This document shows positions 47,191 through 57,973 of a stretch of DNA of 64,000 nucleotides, piece by piece. The stretch is from Paracamarosporium sp. OC-R06-R3. Its lineage: Eukaryota > Ascomycota > Dothideomycetes > Pleosporales > Didymosphaeriaceae. The first letter of the stretch is position 1. Every line of letters begins with the position of its first letter. The translations under genes were made by a program, and so were the position numbers. A model generated the notes under the pieces. That model did not search any database. It had not been told where the DNA came from and saw only the letters and a program-made list of their open reading frames with translations. Where the stretch lies: assembly GCA_019828545.1 (NCBI GenBank), contig JACVRA010000258.1, positions 372,001-436,000 of the forward strand, given 5' to 3'.

Positions 47191-49732
47191 CGCACCACGG
47201 CTTTGTTACCATAAATCAAAAGTTGGCAAGGGACATGTTTTTGTCCATGGACGACCGTTGCTATCACAGACGTAAGTACCTGTACATCCTGCCAGAGGCA
47301 TGGCGAGGAGAATTCATCCAGCGTCCGAAACATGCAACGTGAGCCCTCGAACATGAAATTCTCCGAGTCCGTCTCCGGCTATCGATGAACCAAGATTCTA
47401 CCCGCGGGGCTCGAATGTCCCGGGTACAACAAGAAGTCATTTCCGGTCCGTCGTTCCACAAAAGAGGCACGGAGCTTGACCTTTCCATGCAGTGACATGC
47501 GATCTTGTACCATTAACATGCGACTTGCTCGTGGAGTATCGGTGTTTCATCTTCGCATTCTGGACCACGGAGCATATGTTCGGCACGACTTCCTGCTATC
47601 GATTTCCCCTTACCCGCTCGGGTTCGCAATGGAAGCAACATGTGCCGCCATATGATGGATGCTTGTAGTCGACGAAGCCAACTAATAAACTTTACTAGGA
47701 ATCACTAATACGAAACCGAGCTTCCCCAGGCAACGATCAGCCCTAGCACCATCTCGAGGGTGTTCACGGTTAGACGCCCATTCCTAGCGCGACACTAGCG
47801 ATTACGGCCTTTGGATCCCATGGCACAGCCCGCGACGAGGATCGCTTGTGGTCTCATGCTGCTTGAGCAAGGCGAGCACCCACGATCTCAAGACCCTGGC
47901 GGACAATCTAAGTCTGACATTTGCATCGCAAAACTTGGCAAACCCCAGCTTCGTGCTACGAATATAGCGCCACGATCTAGCTGTATCGGAGGAGCGGTGC
48001 CATTCAACGCAATGCAACCTAAAATGACTTGCAGCTCGATGATTCTGCATTGTCATGCACCGCGAGATCTTGTGTTCCGAGATCAGTCTCAGCACGCCTC
48101 CGGCTGTGTAACCAGCGTACAGCTCATGGCTTGAGCGAGACCCTGGCAGCCGTAGCACTCCCAAAGAGATGGTAGAGATGTGTGTTGTCGGGACGGGTAT
48201 CCGAGCACTCTATCTTTGCGATTTGCGAGTCATGTCCATCTGACAGCCGTTCTCAATTCGACTTCCTGGCACCGATCAGCGTCTGCTCCAGCCCTAGTGA
48301 TTGCTCGAATGTGGTACAGTCGAGGCGAACCGTGGGTCTCGTGCGGCAGAGGTCCTAGCTTTTTGATAACCTCGAGGCAGTCATCCGGGTCGTGTGGGGT
48401 GGTGAGCCCAAGTCCGCCAGCCGGAACCCGAGGCCTTAGTCATGGCGGGCAACTTTGCATGCAGAGTTTCGCCGTCCGCATTCTCTTGTTGCTAACGCGG
48501 CTAGATGCACAATTGCATCTTATCACACACATGGTGCGAACAGGTTCTTCCCTGGCGAACTGCCACATGCAAAGCGCCGAGGTAGGCCCTGGCCCGCTAC
48601 GAGATGCAAATGCTGAGCCGACAGCGTAACCCGCGGCCCACAATGGCACCACAACGGGCCTTGCCTCGCTCCGTTCGGTCTCAGTCGCGGCAACATCCGC
48701 CCTGCTCTGCGTCGATAATGTCAGTCGCGCGTGGTGGCGAGCGCAAGCGACACGTGATCGACTTCCGGCCCCCGATGGTGATTCGGCCTGCTTTCCTCCG
48801 GCGACAGGCATTGGTGGGGTAGCTGCAAAACCCTTGCCGCCGACCCCCTCCACGATAGCTTCAGCTTCCTGCTTCGGCCATGAGGGGCAGCCCACTGTGC
48901 TTACGACTGCTCGTATGACAATGTGTGGAGTCCGAGTCGCAGTCCGCGGACGCAGATGCGCAACTAGCGCCTTCAAGCATTGATTTGGAAGCGCCTGTGT
49001 GTCTGGGCGTGGGATGTCTGTGGAGCCAGAGTCGGACCTTGATGGCATCGGAGCAGGAATAAGAAGATCGGCTGAGTATATCAGGCAATGCTCCACTTGT
49101 CAGCGCTTGTAGGCGGTTGCTGCTTGTTTACATGATCGCTGACGGCTCGATATTTTATGCGGCCTTGCACCACGTCTATAAGCGAGATGCTGCCAGTTAT
49201 GTCGCTTCGAGGCGACACGAGAGGCTTCGTAGCAAACAGCAATGCCAGCTCCATCCAGCACGACTTCATTGATGCTGCCTCGCAAGAACTCGGCGTTTTT
49301 CGTAGATACTTTTCGTTTCTGAACCCGGTCAGATTCTCCTACCGTAGAACTATCTCTCTCTCCGTATGCCATCGATCAAATGACAAAACCATCTATTGCT
49401 ACCATCTTCTACAGACATTTCCTCCACCAGTTGCATAGCAGTCCAGTGTAATCCATCCCACTCGCAGCCAAACTCAAACAGACACTCCCGCTCAACCCAG
49501 CGTCCCAGCTCCCCCTCAGTCCCCTCGGACCCATTTACCCCGCCAATCGCCCTCGCTCCCATCGCAAACACGTGCCATAACATCCACAACCACAACCACT
49601 CGCTCACTCACCAAAGCAGCCTCAGCCCCAACTCGTACCAGCTCCAACTTCCCCAGACCAAAACCAATCCCAATTCCAACCCTACAAACCCCACCCCACA
49701 CCACATCACTTAATCCCCTCAACCCCCCAACA

Positions 49733-51106
49733 ATGCCCCCGCCCAAAATCCTAGACGCCCACATCCACCTCTGGCCCTCAACCGCCACATCCCCAAAAGA
49801 CCACACCTGGATGACGCCCGGCCTCTTCCTCGCGAAGCGCCACGGCCCGCGGGACTACGCGGCTGCGACCTCGGGCGCGCCCGTTCAGCCAAAGGGCTTC
49901 GTCTACGTCGAGACGGATCGGCATTTGCCTAGTTCTGAGCCTTCTATCCCCGTGGGCGCGTCTGGAGCGGAGAAGATAGAGGTGCTGAGGACGTGGGCGC
50001 GCGCGCCGTTGGAGGAGGCGGCGTTTTTGGGGAGGATTGTTGGCGGTGCGGTTGGGGAGGAGGATGGTGTAGGCGAGGGAGATGGGGAGAAAGTCAGGGG
50101 GCTGGTTATTTGGGCGCCGTTTCATGTTGAGAGTGCGTTGTTTGATGGGTATCTTGGGCTGGCGAGGAGGGAGCTGGGGGAGGTGGCGTGGGGGAGGGTT
50201 GTCGGGTTTAGGTATGTGATATTCTCCTTTTCTTTCTCGCTTTCTTTTTTTCTTTTTTCTTTTTTCACGTCCTTTTGGTGGAGGGAGAGTCTGGCGTGGT
50301 TGACTGGCTGGACGGCTGGCTGATGCTGTGCAGGTACTTGCTTCAGGGGCGGACGGCGGAGGATGTCAGGGGGATCATTGGGAATGAATGGTTTGTGCGG
50401 AATGTGAGGGAGGCGTGTGAGAGGGGGGAGAGGAAGCTTGCGTTCGATGTGGGTGTTGATGCGCATAGGGATGGGGTGGAGACGGTGGAGGTGGCGAGTA
50501 GGCTGGTGGAGGAGGCCGGGGAGGGCGTTACTTTTGTGCTTAGTGAGTCTCTTTCTCTTTTTGTTGGGTTGTGTTGTTTGAGGAGAGGTTTGAAAGAGGA
50601 TGGAATGTTGTGGTACTAACGTGCTACAGATCATCTTTGCAAGCCGGACTTGTCGAGCGCGGACTGGGATGGGTTTGGGCGGTGGAAGGCGTGCATTGAG
50701 AAGCTCTCGTCTCATCCTAATGTGTACATGAAAGTTTCTGGTGCGCTGAACGAGTTCTCGCCTTCGGCTACGCCGTCCTCTGTAGAGGAGATTTTGAGCG
50801 CGTTGAGGCCGTATCTGGACTGTGTGCTTACGAACTTCGGTGCACGTAGGATTTTGTTTGGTAGCGATTGGCCGGTATGTGTTTTCTCGTCGTCGATTAT
50901 ATCTCGCTCGTTCTTTTCCTTTTGAAAACTAGGTCTGACGATCTCAGGTATGCAATGTTGGTGGACCGAAGGAAGAGCAGGGTAACTGGGGGTACTGGAG
51001 AGAAGTTGTGGAGAAGTGGCTGGAGGAGAAGAAGCTGAGCGAGGAAGATAAAGAGTGGGTTTGGGCGAAGACGGCTGCTGCAGCGTATGGGATCAAAGAT
51101 TTTTGA
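49733..51106 (+). CDS. L-rhamnono-gamma-lactonase-like amidohydrolase
   Basis: TIM-barrel metal-dependent hydrolase of the amidohydrolase_2/COG3618 group, predicted to open L-rhamnono-1,4-lactone to L-rhamnonate (LRA2/lraB step). Exons 49733-50211, 50334-50542, 50630-50874 and 50948-51106 give 363 aa in phase. The metal-binding start is KILDAHIHLWP. Then come WMTPG, GFVYVETDRHLP, LVIWAPFHVE, VGFRYLLQG (across intron 1), FDVGVDAHRDG, LNHLCKPDL (across intron 2) and the C-terminal catalytic FGSDWPVCNVGGP (across intron 3). These match fungal rhamnonolactonases as I know them. Intron 1 has an extreme polypyrimidine run (about 50222-50270). The next gene, on the same strand, fits the preceding reaction, which supports the call. 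Confidence 0.85.
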
Positions 51107-51660
51107 TGGGTTGGGAAATGGGTGGAATGGGTCAACAGAGCAGTTTGTGGGATCCAAAACTGGACTGTCTTTAGCATTGTAAATTGTAAAATTCTGGCAT
51201 GGAATAAAAGTCTATCCTGATGATGAATGCCCAAAGACTGCAAAGTGATCAAGTATTCTTAACTTTTATCCAACAGATGAACGCAAAGAGCGTGGTCGTT
51301 AGGGTAAGTAGGATTAGGATGTCGATTGCAATTTCTAGTGTTTGAAATACAGCCATCATGCCCTTCATTGCGTCAAACGTTGTTGTTTTTACCTCTAAAC
51401 TGCATCATAGCATGCCTCGGCACCCTTTGCCCCGAACCCCAGCTCTCAAGCTTCCACACCCCACCTAAACGCGTCGCCAAAGCACACTGCCGCCGGCCAC
51501 GCATTTACGCATCATGAGGTCCTCAAAATCTTCAAGCTTCTTCCGCCTCGTTTGCAAAATCTCCTACAATTACGCTACAACACCCTAAGACCTCTAACCG
51601 CCGTAACCCTATCGCGAACCCCGCATCCATCCACCTCAACTACCCCAGCCCTCACGGTTT
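51107..51660. other. intergenic between rhamnose-pathway genes
   Basis: Holds the terminator of the lactonase gene and the promoter of the dehydrogenase. No further gene is seen. Confidence 0.5.
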
Positions 51661-52555
51661 ATGCCCACAATGTCCAATTCCGCACAACTTCTCAAAGGCA
51701 GATCAACGGCCATAACAGGCGGTGTGACGGGCATCGGCCGCGCCATCGCACTCGGGTACATCAAGCACGGCGCCAACATTGCGATCAACCACTTCGGCGA
51801 CGCAAAGTCAGCAGAACAATTCCAGACGCTCCTCGACGAAGCAGCGAGCATACTAGGCAGCAAGGAGGAAGCACAAAAGCGGGTTGCCGAGGTACCCGGC
51901 GACGTAGGTGAGCCGGATACAGGCAGGAAGCTGATCGCGGAGGTGGTGAAGCGATGGGGAAGACTGGACGTCGTCGTGAGCAATGCAGGGATCTGCGAGT
52001 TTAGGGAGTTCCTTGAGTAAGTTCTCGGTCACTTTGGAACAGAATTACACTGGAGATATAGAGCAACGCTGACATCACACGCTCATCAGGATCACGCCCG
52101 ATCTCTGGGGGAAGCATGTCGGCTCCAACTTGACCGGTGCGTTCAACACCATCCACGCCGCGGCCACACAGATGGAATCCCAGTCACCACCCGGTGGCTC
52201 CATAATAGGCATCAGTTCTATTTCTGCGCTCGTCGGCGGCGCCCAGCAAGCGCATTACACCCCCACGAAAGCTGGTGTCCTCTCCCTGATACAATCCGCC
52301 GCCTGCGCACTTGGCGGATTTAACATACGGTGTAACGCACTATTGCCGGGAACCATCAAGACGCAGTTGAATGATAAGGATCTGGAGAACGAGGAGAAGA
52401 GGAAATACATGGAGGGACGGATACCGCTGGGGAGGACTGGCGTGCCGAGTGATTTAGCGGGGCCGGCGGTGTTTCTGGCGAGCGATGAGTTGAGTGGGTA
52501 TGTGACGGGGGCGCAGTTACTGGTTGATGGCGGGTTGTTTGTCAACTTGCAGTGA
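51661..52555 (+). CDS. L-rhamnose 1-dehydrogenase-like SDR
   Basis: Short-chain dehydrogenase/reductase predicted to oxidise L-rhamnose to L-rhamnono-gamma-lactone with NAD(P)+ (LRA1/lraA step). Exons 51661-52016 and 52090-52555, with a 73-nt phase-consistent intron, give 273 aa. The Rossmann glycine motif is ITGGVTGIGRAIALGY; NNAG-type motif SNAGICEF; catalytic Ser in IIGISSISALVGG; catalytic Tyr and Lys in HYTPTKAGVLSL. The C-terminal YVTGAQLLVDGGLFVNLQ and the PGTIKTQLN loop closely match fungal rhamnose dehydrogenases as I know them. The ATG at 51670 is an alternative start. It follows the lactonase gene on the same strand by 554 bp. Confidence 0.85.
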
Positions 52556-53218
52556 AAGGGAAGTGTTTAGAGTGAGGGTAGATTGCTAGTAGCGATATTA
52601 AATCGACGTTGAAACCAATTCCACATGAATGCTTCATCTATTTAGAAAACCTAATTTGATGAATTCGCTGATCTTAGATCGACACAGCCACTTCAACATG
52701 TTGAATTACACAACGTAGCTACGCAGTCAATCCGACCATCCTTAGGATACCCAACTAGTCCGATGTAGGGATAATATTAAGTCCTACTCAAAGGCAAACT
52801 GACCTAGTAATTCGGATGAACTAAGTAGCTTAGAACACGTAAATCCTCTGCGCTGTCACTTATTACCCTATGACTTGACCTTATGACTTGAATTCTACTT
52901 GATTCGCCTCTCTTATCACAACGATTCAGTTGGATTCCAAGTATACTGAACGACCTCGAGTGGATATAGGGTTTAAGCTCACATAGTTGTGGGGGGTTGC
53001 TTGCTTTAGTGAGCCCATGATATGGATTGATTAAGCGGTTCAACGGTGTTCGTTCATTTTACTCGCACTCCGAATCCCTCATCTTCAACAATCCTTATTC
53101 CTATGCTGTCATCGTCGCGGACGGTAAACATGCGATGTACAGCTCGGTTTAAGAGGTCATGGTTGCACAGATAGATTGCGTTCTTTTCGGTGTACATGCG
53201 TACATCCTCCTTACGCAT
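52556..53218. other. convergent intergenic region
   Basis: Between the dehydrogenase 3' end and the minus-strand ROK1 stop codon. AT-rich in the middle; no gene seen. Confidence 0.5.
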
Positions 53219-55468
53219 CTAGTCAAACCCTTCAAACTCGCTCTCGCTCGCCTCTGTCACCTTCTTCTCCGTTGGCTCCTGCCTCTGACGCTGCTTACTG
53301 CCCATCTTGGCCCCTCTCTTCCTATTCTCAACACGCCTCTCGTACCCACTCTTAGTGCTGATGCGCGCTTTGTTCCTCCCATCTTCGTTCTTTGCATTCC
53401 TCCTCGCCTCCACGCCCTTCTTCTTCAGCTCCTGCTTATCCCTCTTGGTAGGTGTCGGCAGCGCATCAAGCAGCCATTGCTTAACACTCTGGTCTCCCTC
53501 CTCAATGCCCCTCAGTTTTTCGCTCGCCCGGATAACATTCGCAATGAGTTTCACATATGGGATGTCTTCCTGTGTATAGAATGTAACAGCAACACCACCC
53601 TCGCGACCTGCGCGTCCAGTCCGGCCTACTCGGTGCACGTACGCGGCTGCGCTGTTGGGAACATCGTAGTTCACAACTCCGTTCAAGCCCCGGAAGTCGA
53701 CACCGCGGGCAAGGAGATCGGTAGTGATGAGGACCCAAATTTCGCCACGGCGGAACTTGGTCATTATGTTCTCTCTCGCCGTCCCGGATAGGTCAGCATG
53801 TAGAACTGCAATTCGTGAACTGCCTCCCGCTTCCGGGGGGATGTCGTAGAGGAGTTCGGAATGGAGGGCGATGGCGCGGGGAATCGTCTGTGTGAAGACA
53901 AGGAACGGAGGTCGAAGTGATGGACCAGAGCTTGTGGTAGGTGCCGCCGTAGGATGCAGTAGTTGACGCAAGCCGAGGAGCTTGCCTTGTTCTGTTGCAG
54001 CATAGGTGAGTTGGTGGGAGATGTTTGGGATGGCTGTATCTTTGAGACCGACGACGAGACGGATGAGTGGGCGACGAGGTGGTAGAGATGTGTTGGAGGA
54101 TGTGAGGTTCGCCCAGCGGGCGTTTAGGGTGGAGAGAGCCAGGGCCTCGATGTTGGAGCCCATGGTTGCTGACCAGAGGCCAACGCGAAGGAGAGGGTTT
54201 ATGCAAGCATTCCACACTGAGAGGGTCTGTTCGCGGAAGAGAGGGTCGAGAAGCACGTCAGCTTCGTCGAGGACGAGATGACGGACGTTCGGAAGCTCAG
54301 CGATAGTATCATCATTCCGCTTCAGCGCGTTGAGTAATGCTGCTGGCGTAGTAACCAATATCGCAGCCTTAACTTTGTCCGCCCGTCTTCGCTTGCGTTT
54401 CTTCTGTTGCACAACCTTTTCCTCATCACCACTATCCGATGCGCTTGCATCTTCATCTTCAGAACCATCAGGAGCGTCTGCCTCGTCGTTGGCATCATCT
54501 TCTTCCGGTCGTTCGACCACCTCCATCCCCTTCTTCATGAGTGTCGCCTTGAGCCCAGTTTCTTTAGAAAGCTTCCTCGCCTCGTTCACAATCTGCGATG
54601 CCAACTCTCGTGTAGGTGCTATGACGATAGCTCGGGGACCATCCTCGCCATCCACTGCTTTTTCAGACAAGAGCGCATCGATTATCGGTATTAAGAATGC
54701 GATCGTCTTCCCACTACCCGTAGGCGCAACACTTAAGAGATCGATGTCACCACCATATTCTGCACCAGATGCACCGACTGTCTCATTTGATTCGTCGTTC
54801 TGGCCCTCCTGTTCTTTTCTTGACCTCAGCAGCAGCGGTAAAGCACCAAGCTGTACCTCCGTTGGCACCGTATACGCCTGTTCTTTCAGATTTTCCGCCA
54901 GCCTCTTCGAAATGCTATAGTTGGTTCGCAATTGCGCGAAAGATGTAAGCGGTTGCGGGAACAGCTGCCTCTTCGCATCCTTCTTCTTTTCCACGACCTT
55001 CTTTTCCTTCTTCCGCTTTTTCTTCTTCTTCTCTAGTTGTGGTTCGTCCTCCTGTGGCGTGAAGTCTTCCAACACCGTAACCTTCAATTTGTGCGATCGT
55101 AATATGCACTTGCTCTCGTCCTCGTCGTAAGGCTCTGGTACTTGTGTATCATGTGCGCCGTTGATCTCGACATCGCTATCATGCTGGTTGTCGTGCTTGC
55201 GTTTCTTCTCTGCGGCATGTGTAGTAGAGTCTGTATCTTTTTTTGATGTGTTGCTAAAGAAATCTAGGTCGGCTGGCAGTGGCGCAAGAGATTCTTCTGC
55301 ACCTTTCCCCCTCTTTCGCTTTTTGCTTTTCGATGTATCCGAATGTGCGACTGGTTCATCGTGCCCGAATAGCTGCGGATTCGCGACTGCGCCGGCGGAA
55401 GGCAGCTTCTGTGCGGGTGCAGATTGCGCAGCTTTGGATGAGCGAGAGAGGAGCTTAAAGACATTCAT
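53219..55468 (-). CDS. ROK1: ATP-dependent RNA helicase Rok1 (DEAD-box)
   Basis: Nucleolar DEAD-box helicase for small-subunit pre-rRNA processing (yeast Rok1, human DDX52). Single exon, 749 aa, from [12 protein letters not shown] Lys/Glu-rich N-terminal third with [15 protein letters not shown] clusters precedes the core. Visible motifs are [14 protein letters not shown] (Q-motif region), APTGSGKT (I), PTRELASQI (Ia), [10 protein letters not shown] (II), WSATMG (III), [11 protein letters not shown] (V) and [11 protein letters not shown] (VI). An acidic insertion ([14 protein letters not shown]) with a basic patch sits between motifs Ia and II, as in Rok1. The C-terminal tail is basic and ends in an acidic SESEFEGFD. 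All motifs are intact. The start MNVFKLL and the domain order are what single out Rok1 among DEAD-box proteins. Confidence 0.95.
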   Translation of the reverse strand: MNVFKLLSRSSKAAQSAPAQKLPSAGAVANPQLFGHDEPVAHSDTSKSKKRKRGKGAEESLAPLPADLDFFSNTSKKDTDSTTHAAEKKRKHDNQHDSDVEINGAHDTQVPEPYDEDESKCILRSHKLKVTVLEDFTPQEDEPQLEKKKKKRKKEKKVVEKKKDAKRQLFPQPLTSFAQLRTNYSISKRLAENLKEQAYTVPTEVQLGALPLLLRSRKEQEGQNDESNETVGASGAEYGGDIDLLSVAPTGSGKTIAFLIPIIDALLSEKAVDGEDGPRAIVIAPTRELASQIVNEARKLSKETGLKATLMKKGMEVVERPEEDDANDEADAPDGSEDEDASASDSGDEEKVVQQKKRKRRRADKVKAAILVTTPAALLNALKRNDDTIAELPNVRHLVLDEADVLLDPLFREQTLSVWNACINPLLRVGLWSATMGSNIEALALSTLNARWANLTSSNTSLPPRRPLIRLVVGLKDTAIPNISHQLTYAATEQGKLLGLRQLLHPTAAPTTSSGPSLRPPFLVFTQTIPRAIALHSELLYDIPPEAGGSSRIAVLHADLSGTARENIMTKFRRGEIWVLITTDLLARGVDFRGLNGVVNYDVPNSAAAYVHRVGRTGRAGREGGVAVTFYTQEDIPYVKLIANVIRASEKLRGIEEGDQSVKQWLLDALPTPTKRDKQELKKKGVEARRNAKNEDGRNKARISTKSGYERRVENRKRGAKMGSKQRQRQEPTEKKVTEASESEFEGFD

Positions 55469-55932
55469 GATGTTCTAGATCGACTCAAATCCTCAAAGAT
55501 TGAAAAAGGTCACTACTGCCTGGAATCCATTGTGTTGGTAGAGTTTATCTTGGCTGTCGCAAAAAGTTCGAGATGCACAAAAGTTGCCCGCGGCTCGGTG
55601 ACTCGGGGAAACAAACCGCCGATCAGCACAGCATCAACTAGTTCATCAAGCATCGCGAGCATTTGGAAGTAAAAAAGATGCATTGCTTAGTTGCACAGGA
55701 TAAAAGGAAATCTAAATCAGAGTATGTGCAGCAATAATGGTACAATGTTGGCCATTACATGTGCGCCACATGCGCAATTCCAGCCCATCCGTTGCCGGTA
55801 TCCAATCATTCCCATATCACCTCATCGGGCTCTCGACCCAGCCACCACCATTCTACATCCCTCCATCCGCGAAGCCATGACCTCGGTTCCCTCAAAAAGA
55901 TGGGTATACTAGGTGTTGTCAAGTGTATGCGT
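55469..55932. other. intergenic
   Basis: Promoter side of ROK1 and 3' side of the ATP synthase gene, both minus strand. No gene seen. Confidence 0.5.
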
Positions 55933-56839
55933 CTAGTGGTGTTCCGACTTGGCGCGGTATCCAACAAGCTTGAGACGGCCGAGCATCTCACCAACAGAGA
56001 AGAAACCGATGACTTCAGCAGCAACGATACCAGCGGATAGCCATTGCTGTTGGGAGAAGCCCCGTACGCGGTTGAGAACATTGACGGGCTGTGCGGAGCT
56101 TGATTCGGCGGTACGAGCACCTGCTTGGAAGATGCTTGTGGGGTTCTTGAGCGCGTTGGTCACGGGCTCAAGGTACTTTTGGATGGTTGCCGCGTTGCTG
56201 GTAAATTTATTAGTAAATTTGGTATGAATATCGTAGGTTTGGGGGAATGCCGTACGGTGGTGCCATGCCTCGCTGGTTGGCTACGAGCTTGCCGAGCTCA
56301 AGACCAACTCTTGAGTAGTAGATGACACGCGGAATTAGAGCTGAAGAGGATCCAAGTTAGCTTATTATTCCAATTGATGTATGGTCACCAACACCGAGAC
56401 TCTTTTCGGCGCCAGAGTGTTTCTGGCTGCAACGTGCCACTCGCACATCCAAGTAGGGCAATTCGAGTCTCTCATCAGGCAAATAAGCCCCATGAAAGCT
56501 CTCCGGCTGATACTGAAGCCCCTTCGTCTCCAGTGCCGCCTTCTGCCCAAAGAATAGACCGAGAATCGCGTACTAACCTTGCACACGCCCGATTAGCCTT
56601 CCGGTCCGTCCCCCAACATTGCTGGCCGCATTGGTAGCCGCGCTTCCAACCTTGCTAGCCGCAGCGCTCGCCGAGGAAGTGACGCGGGTCAAACCCTCTG
56701 ATGCTTTTGACGATGCCTCGGAAGCCTTCTCCTTTGCGGCGCCAGTGGCTTCGGACGCGGTGGAGGCATTGCGGATGCCAGCGCGACGAACGGCGAAAGT
56801 CGAGTGCCGCAGCACTTGGCGGGATGCTGCGAGAGACAT
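55933..56839 (-). CDS. ATP20: mitochondrial F1Fo-ATP synthase subunit g
   Basis: Inner-membrane subunit that helps dimerise ATP synthase and shape cristae. Exons on the minus strand, 56839-56578, 56340-56256 and 56197-55933, give 203 aa in phase. Exon 1 encodes a basic presequence (MSLAASRQVLRHSTFAVRR) and a long Ala/Ser-rich stretch. Exon 2 reads VIYYSRVGLELGKLVANQRG and exon 3 continues with the conserved IQKYLEPVTNALKNP. The TM at the C-terminus carries the GxxxG-like family signature VIGFFSVGEMLGRLKLVGY, very close to yeast Atp20. Intron 1 is long for this window (237 nt). The Ala/Ser-rich N-terminal extension is longer than in yeast. Confidence 0.93.
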
Positions 56840-57379
56840 TGTGACGGGTTCGGGCGCGAATTGGCGATGGGGTGGATGAGTGATGGCGCCCTGCGGTTGA
56901 GGTTGGGAGCTTCGGGTGCTAAGAGATTTTACCGGAAGAGCAAGCTGGAGAGTGGTCTGTGCGGGCTCGGCAGGTTCTCAGGTTCGAGATGACATGAGAC
57001 ATCACCTTTCCTTTTAGTGGCTCGAATTGTGTGCGAGAATTGCAGGAGAGTCTGACAAGCATCTAGTAATAAGATTGAAATCTATCCGAGTTGCAATTTC
57101 TCATCGTCCTACCTTCTCTCCATCCTAGTCACTGTTCACTCGCGAAAGCCCAAGAATGCGTTCATGTGCACGCCAAATTACCTTACTTTGCACAATTTCG
57201 AACGATGGCTTTCTTGCTCTTCTGAAATTTCCACCGGCTTTTGCATTAGGTATGAAAGATCTGGTTTGCCACAGAATTTTAATACCAAACCCACAAACGC
57301 CTTTCAATTGATCGTCTGCATAACAGTTAGATTCAGGAACTCAAAGAAACAATACTCGTCAAACGTCCTTCACAACTTT
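56840..57379. other. intergenic
   Basis: Upstream of the ATP synthase gene and downstream of the small unknown gene. No further coding signal found. Confidence 0.5.
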
Positions 57380-57796
57380 TCAGTCGCCGCCAAACCTCTC
57401 GTCAAAATGAGCCTGACGGAACACCTCAACACTTGCCTTGCGTTTTGCAGCTTCGAAGCTTCTATCAACCCTTTCATCAGCAAAATCTCTGGCTGCATAG
57501 AAAACCCATAGTTCGGGTGCATCACTATGTCGACTGCCACATTTAGGGCCGAGTTTCATAGTACCGTATCGATTCTTTGTCGTTTGAAAGAAATATTCTA
57601 TATGAACGCAGCATACATCTTCTAGTACTTGGTTAGATTTGCAGGAACGTTGGCGAATCTTAGAGACTTCACCAACTCACGTTGAAGATCTCCTGTACGA
57701 ACACAGAAATGGTGGAAACCCCACGGAAGGTGGGACTACAGTGGCTTGATCATATGCCGGGATGCTCATTACTACGCCTACGTAATCGACGATATC
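57380..57796 (-). CDS. small spliced gene of unknown function, 5' end unresolved
   Basis: Recognised by reading frames and splice signals, not by family. The last exon (57621-57380) includes KNRYGTMKLGPKCGSRHSD, LWVFYAARDFADERVDRSFE and ends QAHFDERFGGD. It joins in phase across a 59-nt intron (GTGAGT donor, CTAACCAAGTACTAG end) to an exon at 57735-57681 encoding LPWGFHHFCVRTGDLQ. A further phase-0 intron of 46 nt (57781-57736) may lead to a 15-nt piece ending DIVDY. Beyond that the start is unclear: ATGs at 57868 and 57957 are open but meet a stop or need an extra splice. The gene lies ~110-180 bp downstream of the NLR stop, on the same strand. It may be intact with a missed first exon, or decayed. 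Confidence 0.45.
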
Positions 57797-57973
57797 CTAG
57801 AAGTCGAGATCGTCAAGCGCCAATTTGAACGTCCCTAACTGTCGCGTTAATGCTTTTTGGGATGCCATTTGCAATGACATGACACTGCACTGAACGTTGG
57901 GCCCTTATACCTAACGATATAGTAAGGCAACTTTATACTGCATAGGGTATATGGCATAACTACGGAATGCGGA

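Larger units (their letters stand above)
45223..49732. other. 4.5-kb gene-poor, repeat-rich region
   Basis: No gene firmly recognised. It contains several simple repeats (listed separately). One frame from the ATG at 46259 has protein-like features over ~65 codons: a Cys pair (PWCVPCCTLP), one possible TM (WAGLAAVASTCIFYVAV) and C-ending codons; it could be the first exon of a small membrane protein, but nothing confirms it. The last ~250 bases are C/A-rich and G-poor, a likely promoter/leader of the next gene. Confidence 0.4.

Noticed and set aside
48440..49096. 218-codon minus-strand open frame
   Set aside because: No domain, low-complexity Arg/Ala/Ser composition, and no supporting promoter or splice signals.
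53307..54920. Plus-strand frames opposite ROK1
   Set aside because: Antisense shadows of an intact DEAD-box gene.
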